The notes under the pieces: model-generated
Database searches by the model: none
Seen by the model: only the letters and a program-made list of their open reading frames with translations
What the model was told of the DNA's origin: nothing
Assembly: GCA_937874275.1 (NCBI GenBank)
Contig: CALNAU010000244.1
Span: forward strand, 1 to 13,183
DNA length: 13,183 bases
DNA from: an uncultured Clostridia bacterium
Lineage (GTDB): Bacteria > Bacillota > Clostridia > Christensenellales > Aristaeellaceae
Direction: 5' to 3'
Position numbers and translations under genes: made by a program
Shown here: piece after piece, positions 1 to 6,061 of the stretch
Layout of the letters: each line of letters starts with the position of its first letter
How positions within the stretch are numbered: position 1 is the first letter of the stretch

Positions 1-13
1 CATGGATGAAATG

Positions 14-19
14 AAGGAG
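14..19 (+). promoter_or_regulatory. Ribosome binding site deciding the exoIII start
   Basis: AAGGAG lies 6 nt upstream of the ATG at 26. It favours that ATG over the in-frame ATGs at 2 and 11, which would add residues before the conserved start of the fold (KFISWNVNG). Confidence 0.8.
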
Positions 20-25
20 CGCGCA

Positions 26-799
26 ATGAAGTTTATCTCGTGGAATGTCAATGGTTTTCGGGCGGTGCTGAAGAAGGGGTTTGAGGACTACTTCTATCAG
101 GCGGACGCCGATTTTTTCTGCCTGCAGGAGACCAAGATGCAGGAGGGGCAGGCGGACTTCGCGCCCGAAGGATACCTGGCCTACTACCACAGCGCCGACC
201 GGAAGGGCTATTCCGGCACCGCTGTGTTCACCAAACATGAGCCGCAAGCCATCTTCTTTGGCATCCGTCTGCATGGCCTGGACGGCGAGCCCGAGCACGC
301 CGACGAGGGCCGGGTGATGACGCTGGAGTATCCGGACTTCTACCTGGTGAACTGCTATGTGCCCAACGCGCAGCCCGAGCTGCGCCGCCTCGACTACCGC
401 ATGGCGTTTGAAAACGACATGCGCGCCTACCTGCTGCTGCTCAACGAAAAGAAGCCGGTCATCTACTGCGGCGACCTCAATGTGGCCCATGAGGAGATTG
501 ACATCAAGCGCCCCAAGCCCAACATCGGCCAGCCGGGCTTCAGCTACGAGGAGCGCGGCAAGATGACCGAGCTGCTGGGCGCGGGCTTTGCCGATACCTT
601 CCGCCGGCTGTTCCCCGATACCGCCAACCGTTATACCTGGTGGAGCTACATGGGCAACGCGCGGGCCAACAACACAGGCTGGCGCATTGACTACTTCGTG
701 GTGTCGGAATCCCTCCTGGACAAGGTGCAGGAGGCATTGATTGAGGACCATGTGCTGGGCAGCGACCATTGCCCGGTCGGCCTGACGATTGACATTTAA
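26..799 (+). CDS. xth: Exodeoxyribonuclease III (AP endonuclease, ExoA/XthA type)
   Basis: Class II AP endonuclease and 3'-5' exonuclease of the exonuclease/endonuclease/phosphatase fold. It cuts DNA 5' of abasic sites and cleans 3' ends in cytoplasmic base excision repair. The 257-aa protein has the usual family length. Visible motifs in order: FISWNVNGFRA at the N-terminus (metal-site Asn7); LQETK with metal-binding Glu35; YCGDLNVAH with catalytic Asp150 and Asn152; GWRIDYF with Asp222; and GSDHCPV near the C-terminus with the Asp247-His248 pair. All catalytic positions are present. The start at 26 is chosen for its ribosome site. The upstream promoter lies outside the window and no terminator follows. 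The next gene's promoter begins 6 bp after the stop, so the two genes need not be co-expressed. Gram-positive orthologues are often named exoA. Confidence 0.96.
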   Translation: MKFISWNVNGFRAVLKKGFEDYFYQADADFFCLQETKMQEGQADFAPEGYLAYYHSADRKGYSGTAVFTKHEPQAIFFGIRLHGLDGEPEHADEGRVMTLEYPDFYLVNCYVPNAQPELRRLDYRMAFENDMRAYLLLLNEKKPVIYCGDLNVAHEEIDIKRPKPNIGQPGFSYEERGKMTELLGAGFADTFRRLFPDTANRYTWWSYMGNARANNTGWRIDYFVVSESLLDKVQEALIEDHVLGSDHCPVGLTIDI

Positions 800-805
800 C
801 TAAAA

Positions 806-834
806 TTGACACTTGCCCTTGTGGTGTTTATAAT
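806..834 (+). promoter_or_regulatory. Perfect-consensus SigA/sigma-70 promoter for the E2-like gene
   Basis: TTGACA (806-811), a 17-bp spacer, then TATAAT (829-834): both hexamers and the spacing match the consensus exactly. Transcription would begin near 841, giving a leader of about 50 nt before the TTG start at 891. No operator-like repeat is obvious around it, so it may be constitutive. Confidence 0.88.
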
Positions 835-890
835 GCCATCAGCCCGGCCTGTCTCGAGCTGTATTGAACGGAAATGAATGAGGGATCAAC

Positions 891-1853
891 TTGTTTGGAA
901 GACGCAGTGACGGCCGCGTGGTGCGGTCGATTGACCCGATTGTAGCCCTGACGCCTTACCTGATGCCCATGCGCTGCGACGCGCAGGTGATGCTCACCTA
1001 CAAGGCGGACTATGAGCCGCTGGCGCGCTACATCGTGGCCAAGGGGGCGGAGGGGTACAAGCTCAGCTTCATGGACATTGTGCTGGCCGCCTATGTGCGG
1101 GCCATCTCGCAGATGCCCGAGCTCAACCGCTTCATCGCCAACAAGCGCATCTATGCCCGCAAGGAGCTGGCGGTATCCTTTGTGGTGCTCAAAAACACAA
1201 CCGATGGCTCCGTGCAGGAGAACGTGGTCAAGTGCAAGTTTGACCCGCACGACACCATCCTAGACGTGGCCGCCCGCACGGGCGAGGCCATTAGCCAGGC
1301 CCGGCAGGAAGAGACGGACAACAGCACCATGAAGGTGGCTAAGTTCCTGCTCAACCCCATCCTGGCGACCACCATTGCCGGCCTGGCCCGGCTGCTGGAC
1401 CGCTACGGCCTGATGCCGCGGTTTCTGGTGGAGGCTAGCCCCTTCCACACCAGCATGTTCATCACCAACATGGCGTCCATCGGGATGCCCGCGGTAAACC
1501 ACCACATCTACAACTTCGGCACCACGTCGGTATTCATCAGCATCGGCAGCCTGGAGCGCGGCGTCACCGTCAACGCCAAGGGCGAGGCCCAGCGCAAGCG
1601 CGTGCTGCCCATCGGTATCACGGCGGACGAGCGCGTGTGCGCCGGCATGATTTACGCCAAGATGGTGGCCATGGTGTCCAGGTACCTGGCCGACCCGCAG
1701 CTGCTGGAGCAGCCGCCCGAGCAGGTGTTCTACGATGATGGTCTCACCTACAGCATGCCCCCCGCGCCCCAGAAAAAGCGCTTCCGCCGCATCCGCCGCC
1801 TGGCGCGCCTGCGCAGGCACCTGGAGGATCAGTCCAAGGATTTGGCGGGATAA
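891..1853 (+). CDS. Stand-alone 2-oxoacid dehydrogenase E2/CAT-fold protein with degenerate active site
   Basis: This 320-aa protein resembles the catalytic domain of 2-oxoacid dehydrogenase acyltransferases (PF00198, same fold as chloramphenicol acetyltransferase). It matches my memory of an orphan clostridial family with an N-terminus like FGRRxDGRxxRSxDP and a central LPRFL..SPFH segment. It has no lipoyl or E1/E3-binding domain, and no E1 or E3 genes lie nearby. The catalytic motif, normally DHRVxDG, reads DERVCAG here (residues 246-252): catalytic His is Glu247 and the conserved Asp is Ala251. Classical acyl transfer is therefore doubtful. The C-terminus (about 295-312) is very basic. 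An in-frame TGA at 879 forces the start to lie after it. The TTG at 891 is the only candidate that keeps the family N-terminus; its ribosome site (GAGGG) is weak. Fold assignment is fairly secure; function is unknown. Confidence 0.8.
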   Translation: MFGRRSDGRVVRSIDPIVALTPYLMPMRCDAQVMLTYKADYEPLARYIVAKGAEGYKLSFMDIVLAAYVRAISQMPELNRFIANKRIYARKELAVSFVVLKNTTDGSVQENVVKCKFDPHDTILDVAARTGEAISQARQEETDNSTMKVAKFLLNPILATTIAGLARLLDRYGLMPRFLVEASPFHTSMFITNMASIGMPAVNHHIYNFGTTSVFISIGSLERGVTVNAKGEAQRKRVLPIGITADERVCAGMIYAKMVAMVSRYLADPQLLEQPPEQVFYDDGLTYSMPPAPQKKRFRRIRRLARLRRHLEDQSKDLAG

Positions 1854-1882
1854 TCCGCAAGCAATAGCACGCAGCATGAACC

Positions 1883-1917
1883 GCCACCACAAGCCGCTCG
1901 GCCTATGGTGGCTTTTT
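1883..1917 (+). terminator. Rho-independent terminator after the E2-like gene
   Basis: GCCACCA (1883-1889) pairs with TGGTGGC (1906-1912), and a short GCC/GGC pair can form inside the loop. Five T residues (1913-1917) follow. It lies 29 bp after the E2-like stop and upstream of the purB promoter, separating the two transcripts. Confidence 0.75.
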
Positions 1918-1951
1918 CATGTCAGCATACCAGGCGGATACACAACACGCG

Positions 1952-1980
1952 TTGCGTTCATCCGCTCACATGCCTATAAT
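1952..1980 (+). promoter_or_regulatory. Likely purB promoter
   Basis: TATAAT (1975-1980) is a perfect -10 box. The -35 box 17 bp upstream is TTGCGT (1952-1957), 3 of 6 matches. Transcription would start near 1987, a leader of about 28 nt. The -35 lies inside an inverted repeat (GCGGAT 1934-1939 / ATCCGC 1960-1965, with inner CAAC/GTTG), a possible operator. Confidence 0.7.
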
Positions 1981-2003
1981 AGAGGCACTGCCTATCAGCA
2001 CGC

Positions 2004-2010
2004 AAGGAGG
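2004..2010 (+). promoter_or_regulatory. Ribosome binding site deciding the purB start
   Basis: AAGGAGG ends 4 nt before the ATG at 2015. The longer in-frame reading from 1919 would start upstream of the predicted promoter and has no ribosome site, so it is rejected. Confidence 0.8.
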
Positions 2011-2014
2011 CCCC

Positions 2015-3451
2015 ATGAGCGATCACAGCGGTTACCAGTCTCCCTTTTCCCAGCGGTATGCCAGCTGGCGCATGCAATCATTGTTTTCGGATGAGCACAA
2101 GTTCGGCCTGTGGCGCAGGCTGTGGATATGGCTGGCCCAGGCCGAGCAGGCCATGGGGCTGCCCATCACCGACGAGCAGATCGGCCAGATGGAGGAGCAG
2201 GCCGGGGATATCGATTTTGACCTGGCCGCCCGCTATGAGAAGGAGCTGCGCCACGATGTGATGGCGCATGTGCATACCTTTGGCGATGCCTGCCCGCTGG
2301 CGCGGCCCATCATCCACCTGGGCGCCACCAGCTGCTATGTGGGGGATAATGCCGATATTCTGATTCTGCGCGACGCCATGCTGTTGGTGCAGGCGCGCCT
2401 GGTGGCCGTGGCCCGCGCGCTGTACGACTTTGCCGACAAGCACCGCGACCTGCCAACACTGGGCTTTACGCATTTCCAGGCGGCGCAGCCCGTCACGGTG
2501 GGCAAGCGCGCCACCCTGTGGCTGCAGGATGTGCTCTACGACCTGGGCGAGGTGGAGCGCTTTTTGGAGGACTTGCGCCCGCTTGGCTCCAAGGGCACCA
2601 CGGGCACCCAGGCATCCTTTCTGGAGCTGTTTGACGGCGACTGGGACAAGGTGCGCCAGCTGGATGCCATGCTGGCCCGCAAGATGGGCTTTGACAAGCC
2701 CGTGGCCGTTTCCGGTCAGACCTATTCGCGCAAGGTGGACAGCCGGGCGCTGAGTATATTGGCCCAGATTGGGCAAAGCGCCCACAAGTTCAGCAACGAC
2801 ATCCGCCTGCTGGCCAACCTCAAGGAGATCGAGGAGCCCTTTGAAAAGCAGCAGATAGGCTCCTCCGCCATGGCGTACAAGCGCAACCCCATGCGCTCCG
2901 AGCGCATGGCGGCCCTCAGCCGCTTTTTAATCGCCAACCAGCAAAACGGCGCGATGACCGCCGCCGAGCAGTGGCTGGAGCGTACGCTGGACGACAGCGC
3001 CAACCGCCGCCTGGCCATCGCAGAAGGGTTCCTGGCGGCCGACAGCGTGCTGATGCTGTACCACAACATCGCCTCCGGCCTGGTGGTCTACCCCAAGATG
3101 ATGGAGCGCCGCCTGATGGCCGAACTGCCCTTCATGGCGACGGAGAATATTCTGATGGATGCCGTGCGCCGGGGCGGCGACCGGCAGGAGCTGCACGAGC
3201 GCATCCGCGTGCACAGCCAAGCTGCTGCCGCGCGCGTTAAGCTGGAGGGCGGCGACAATGACCTGCTGCACCGCATCGCCCAGGACTCGGCCTTTGACCT
3301 GGATGAGCAGGCCCTGCGGGCCTCGCTGGACCCGGCGCGCTACATCGGCTGCGCCGCCATGCAGACCGAGGAATACCTGCGCGGCGAGGCGGGGGAGATG
3401 TTGGCCCGCTACGCCGACATCCGCCTGCCGGAGGAGGAAATCAAGGTATAG
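2015..3451 (+). CDS. purB: Adenylosuccinate lyase, human-type long form
   Basis: Cytoplasmic purine-synthesis enzyme of the fumarase/aspartase superfamily. It releases fumarate from SAICAR to give AICAR and from adenylosuccinate to give AMP. The 478-aa protein is longer than the B. subtilis enzyme (about 430 aa) and resembles the animal ADSL type. Motifs shared with human ADSL as I recall it: LGATSCYVGDN, TLGFTHFQ, KGTTGTQASF, SGQTYSRKVD, EEPFEKQQIGSSAM, YKRNPMRSER, RTLDDSANRR and LPFMATENI. Catalytic positions are intact: His80, general-acid His153, and the flexible signature loop with Ser283/Ser284 (SSAMAYKRNP). The human loop reads SSAMPYKRNP, so Pro is Ala here. The gene has its own promoter and is not next to other pur genes. 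Its last 11 bp overlap the 3' end of the convergent AraC gene, with no terminator between them. Confidence 0.96.
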   Translation: MSDHSGYQSPFSQRYASWRMQSLFSDEHKFGLWRRLWIWLAQAEQAMGLPITDEQIGQMEEQAGDIDFDLAARYEKELRHDVMAHVHTFGDACPLARPIIHLGATSCYVGDNADILILRDAMLLVQARLVAVARALYDFADKHRDLPTLGFTHFQAAQPVTVGKRATLWLQDVLYDLGEVERFLEDLRPLGSKGTTGTQASFLELFDGDWDKVRQLDAMLARKMGFDKPVAVSGQTYSRKVDSRALSILAQIGQSAHKFSNDIRLLANLKEIEEPFEKQQIGSSAMAYKRNPMRSERMAALSRFLIANQQNGAMTAAEQWLERTLDDSANRRLAIAEGFLAADSVLMLYHNIASGLVVYPKMMERRLMAELPFMATENILMDAVRRGGDRQELHERIRVHSQAAAARVKLEGGDNDLLHRIAQDSAFDLDEQALRASLDPARYIGCAAMQTEEYLRGEAGEMLARYADIRLPEEEIKV

Positions 3452-4634
3452 TGCTGGCCGTGCCCCACTCACGGTATTGCCGGGGGGTCAGGCCCTGATA
3501 CTGCTTGAACACCTTGGTGAAAGCGCTCTGGGAAGAAAACTGATAATAGCCCGCAATCTGGGCGATGGGGTAGGCGCTGTAGCGCAAAAAGCGGCACGCC
3601 TCCTGCACCCGTCGGCGCTGGATGTAGCGGCTGATGCCCTCGCCCGTTTCCTGCTTGAAGCGGGCGCTTAAATAATCCGGATGCACATACACCTGTTTGG
3701 CAATGGCGCTGACGCGCAGCTTGTCGGACAGGTGTTCATCGATATAGCGCATCGCGCCGCGCACAATGCTGGACACCTGGCTGTCGCGCAGCGCGGCCAC
3801 CTGCGCCGTAAAGCGGATGACCATGTCTTCTTCCAGGGCGGCCAGGGAAGTGACATTGTTTAGCTCCTCCAATGTCTGAATGAAGCTGTCAGCCAGCGTG
3901 AAAGCCTCGCCTGCCTCCACACCGCCGGCAATCGCAGCACGGCTGCACAAGGCGCAGCTGCCGATGAGCGAGTTTTTAAGCGACCGCAAGGGGTCATGCG
4001 CCAGGGTGGCCCGGGTGAGCCTGTTGATTTCCGACAGGGCGTCCAGCGCTTTGTGCTGGTTGCCATGCTGGATGGCATGCCCGAGCTCCTGCTCCAGAAA
4101 AAAGGGCGGGTGGCGAAACATGGTCATCTGGTTTTGTATGGAGTTCATCAAATACAGCTTGCGAACATCGGGGAAGTAATCGGTATCATCTTGGCGCTGG
4201 CCTTCAAACAACCGCACGACCAGTTGGGCAAGGTAGAATACGTTGTCCGCATCTAACTGCGGCAGGCTGTGATAATGGTCAAGCAGTTGGGCCTCAACCG
4301 CTGGATCGTCCATCAACTGGCGAGCCAGCCGCAGCAGCCGCTGGTCTTCGGATGGTTTTGTCATCCAGGGCCCCAGAAGCAGAGCGCTGGACGCATTGAG
4401 CGCATAGTAGAGATACTGTTCACCCTGTGGGTTTTGCAGCGTCTGCGCGCTGTCCCACAGGCCGGGCAGAGGGGACAAAGCTGTGAGGGGGTCCCGACCG
4501 TGCAGCAGCAGGGAAGCGCTCCGGCGCACTTCCGGGATTGCGTAGACAAGCTCGCCCTGGTGGTACAACCCTGCCTGTATCTGGCAGGCGTAAGACAGCT
4601 GCCGCAAGCTTTGAATCAGATTGGATGTTGACAT
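3441..4634 (-). CDS. AraC/XylS-family transcriptional regulator of the adjacent sugar locus
   Basis: A 397-aa DNA-binding protein. The C-terminal ~100 residues (about 290-390) are a typical AraC domain with two helix-turn-helix units: the first around 307-331 (RVSAIAKQVYVHPDYLSARF), the second around 356-389 ending in FKQYQGLTPRQYRE. The N-terminal ~280 residues contain no recognisable cupin. They show segments typical of a clostridial AraC group: FRHPPFFLEQELGHAI, DPLRSLKNSLI and SRAAIAGGVE. This part is probably the ligand-sensing domain, ligand unknown. It is divergent from the sugar importer genes, so it most likely controls them, probably as activator. The start at 4634 is chosen for a GAGGTG site 4 nt away (minus strand, 4644-4639). 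The in-frame ATG at 4655 has no such site. The 3' end overlaps purB by 11 bp. Confidence 0.9.
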   Translation of the reverse strand: MSTSNLIQSLRQLSYACQIQAGLYHQGELVYAIPEVRRSASLLLHGRDPLTALSPLPGLWDSAQTLQNPQGEQYLYYALNASSALLLGPWMTKPSEDQRLLRLARQLMDDPAVEAQLLDHYHSLPQLDADNVFYLAQLVVRLFEGQRQDDTDYFPDVRKLYLMNSIQNQMTMFRHPPFFLEQELGHAIQHGNQHKALDALSEINRLTRATLAHDPLRSLKNSLIGSCALCSRAAIAGGVEAGEAFTLADSFIQTLEELNNVTSLAALEEDMVIRFTAQVAALRDSQVSSIVRGAMRYIDEHLSDKLRVSAIAKQVYVHPDYLSARFKQETGEGISRYIQRRRVQEACRFLRYSAYPIAQIAGYYQFSSQSAFTKVFKQYQGLTPRQYREWGTASTIP

Positions 4635-4667
4635 GGCGCACCTCATAAAAGCCATTGAACTTGAAAG

Positions 4668-4702
4668 ATATCAAAATAATAGCATAAATATCGGAAAATA
4701 GC
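4668..4702. promoter_or_regulatory. Two imperfect direct repeats, candidate AraC operator
   Basis: ATATC-N5-AATAGC (4668-4683) is repeated as ATATC-N4-AATAGC (4688-4702). The start-to-start distance is 20 bp, close to two helical turns. The downstream copy ends one base before the -35 of the binding-protein promoter (4704-4709), a position typical for activating AraC proteins. It also lies between the -35 and -10 of the opposite promoter, so binding could repress the regulator gene. That this is the operator is inference. Confidence 0.5.
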
Positions 4703-4705
4703 CAA
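4676..4705 (-). promoter_or_regulatory. Likely promoter of the AraC regulator gene
   Basis: On the minus strand, TTGGCT (4705-4700) is followed after 18 bp by TATTAT (4681-4676). Matches are 4/6 and 5/6. The leader to the ATG at 4634 would be about 35 nt. It overlaps the candidate operator and shares bases 4704-4705 with the forward -35. Confidence 0.5.
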
Positions 4706-4731
4706 GACAGATAGAAAAAAATGGGTATAAT
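4704..4731 (+). promoter_or_regulatory. Likely promoter of the sugar importer operon
   Basis: A perfect TATAAT -10 (4726-4731) lies 16 bp after a poor -35 (AAGACA, 4704-4709, 4/6). A good -10 with a poor -35 is common for promoters needing an activator, fitting the adjacent AraC gene. Transcription would start near 4738. Confidence 0.6.
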
Positions 4732-4743
4732 AAAACCAGAAAA

Positions 4744-4774
4744 GCGGGTTTCAGACCTATTTCGGATAACCCGT
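4744..4774 (+). other. Short stem-loop in the 5' leader of the importer operon
   Basis: CGGGTT (4745-4750) pairs with AACCCG (4768-4773), with one more G-U pair possible outside (4744/4774). It lies in the predicted leader, just before the ribosome site. No T-run follows, so it is not a terminator. It may protect the mRNA or modulate translation, or it may have no role. Confidence 0.35.
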
Positions 4775-4804
4775 CTTTACATAATAAGGAGGATGAAACG
4801 AAGT

Positions 4805-5995
4805 ATGAAAAAGTTGACCATTCTATTGCTCATTGCCGTTTTGGCGATTGGCGGACTTACCACGGCGATGGCAGCTGAACCGGTTGTCGTCAAGTTTGCG
4901 GCCCAAGGGGACTCGACGCCCGCGACCCAGGCAGTGATTGACGCCTTCAATGCCGCCCAAACCGCTTATAAGGTGGAGTGGGTGGACATGACGAACGATT
5001 CTGGTGCCATGCGTGAGCAGCTGATTACCACGCTGAAGGCGGGCAGCAGCGAGTATGACGTGGTGTCTCTGGACGTGGTCTGGGCCGGCGAGTTCGCCGC
5101 GGCGGGCTACATTCAGCCGCTGGACATGATGATGGACGAGGCCGGTCTGAAAATTGAAGACTATAACGCGGGCTCCATGGCCTCCGGATCCTATGCAGGC
5201 AAGCAGTATGTCATGCCTTTCTTCCCAGACCTGGGCATGTTGTACTTCCGCAGCGACATTGTATCCGAAGAGGATGGAGCGAAACTGATCGCCGGCGATT
5301 ACACCTGGGCTGACCTGCAGGCCATGGCTGAGAAGTACATGGGGCAGGTTGGGGCAAAGGATGGCTTCGTATTCCAGTCCGCACTCTATGAAGGCCTGGT
5401 CTGCAACGCCAATGAGTTCACCGCCAACTGGAAAGACATTAAGGGCGGCTTGGAAGCCATGAAGGCCATGATCGACGACAAGACGACCCCCGACAACATC
5501 ATGACTTACACCGAGGGTGAGACGGCCAACTCCTTTGTCAAGGGGGAGAGCGTGTTTGCGCGCAACTGGCCCTATATGTGGGGCATGATCAAATCAGAAG
5601 GCACCATTAAGACCGACCAGGTGGGCATTGCGCCTCTGCCCGGCGGCTCCACGGTGGGCGGTTGGCTGCTGGCCATCAACAAGAACTCCGAGAACACCGA
5701 AGGCGCCTTTGAGTTCATCAAGTTCCTCAACTCCGAGGCCGGTCAAATCGTTATGAGCCAGGCTTACCTGCCCGGTTTCAATGCCATGCTGACCAACGAA
5801 GATGTTGTCAAGAACAACGAACTGCTTTCTATGGAGGGCTTCCAAAACGCGCTGAAGACCACCACCGCCCGCCCGGTTTCGGCCGAGTACAGCAAGGTGT
5901 CTGACGCTTTGCAGCAGGCGATACATGGATACCTGAGCGGCACCGGAACTGTTGAGGATGCTGTCAAGGGAGTCGAAACGGCGTTAGCCAACTAA
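4805..5995 (+). CDS. Sugar ABC transporter substrate-binding protein (CUT1, trehalose/maltose-binding type)
   Basis: Extracellular solute receptor that captures a sugar, probably an alpha-linked disaccharide, and delivers it to the two permeases encoded next. The 396-aa precursor has a Sec signal peptide: KK at the start, a hydrophobic core (about 4-18) and a probable cleavage site AMA|AE after residue 23. The mature part is a family 1 solute-binding protein. Segments such as SLDVVWAGEF (88-97), ARNWPYMWG (252-260) and GGWLLAINKNS (285-295) recall trehalose/maltose-binding proteins of the ThuE/TMBP type. Unusually for a Gram-positive receptor, no lipobox cysteine is present. The start is the ATG at 4805, with AAGGAGG at 4786-4792 (12 nt away, rather long). 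ATG 4793 directly abuts that site, and the ATG at 4721 lies upstream of the predicted transcription start. Substrate is inferred from the GH65 neighbour. Confidence 0.92.
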   Translation: MKKLTILLLIAVLAIGGLTTAMAAEPVVVKFAAQGDSTPATQAVIDAFNAAQTAYKVEWVDMTNDSGAMREQLITTLKAGSSEYDVVSLDVVWAGEFAAAGYIQPLDMMMDEAGLKIEDYNAGSMASGSYAGKQYVMPFFPDLGMLYFRSDIVSEEDGAKLIAGDYTWADLQAMAEKYMGQVGAKDGFVFQSALYEGLVCNANEFTANWKDIKGGLEAMKAMIDDKTTPDNIMTYTEGETANSFVKGESVFARNWPYMWGMIKSEGTIKTDQVGIAPLPGGSTVGGWLLAINKNSENTEGAFEFIKFLNSEAGQIVMSQAYLPGFNAMLTNEDVVKNNELLSMEGFQNALKTTTARPVSAEYSKVSDALQQAIHGYLSGTGTVEDAVKGVETALAN

Positions 5996-6008
5996 TCCAT
6001 CGTACCGT

Positions 6009-6035
6009 GCCGGAGAAGGGACTCCCTTCTCCGGC
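6009..6035 (+). other. Strong intercistronic stem-loop between binding-protein and permease genes
   Basis: GCCGGAGAAGGG (6009-6020) and CCCTTCTCCGGC (6024-6035) form a perfect 12-bp stem with a 3-nt loop, 13 bp after the binding-protein stop. Only a weak T-tract follows (GCTTTCT). This fits partial termination or 3' protection of the binding-protein mRNA, so that the receptor is made in excess over the membrane proteins, as known for malE-malF. Role inferred. Confidence 0.7.
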
Positions 6036-6061
6036 GCTTTCTATCTATTGACGGAAGGCTG

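Noticed and set aside
878..910. A 10-codon frame (ATG 878 to TGA 908) in the E2-like leader as a leader peptide
   Set aside because: It has no ribosome site of its own and overlaps the TTG start; nothing suggests regulated attenuation.
2078..2785. Minus-strand open frame of 235 codons inside purB
   Set aside because: Same shadow effect; no ribosome site or family features, and purB is fully conserved on the other strand.
4721..4804. N-terminal extension of the binding protein starting at ATG 4721
   Set aside because: This ATG lies just upstream of the predicted -10 box (4726-4731), has no ribosome site, and would put 28 residues before a normal signal peptide.
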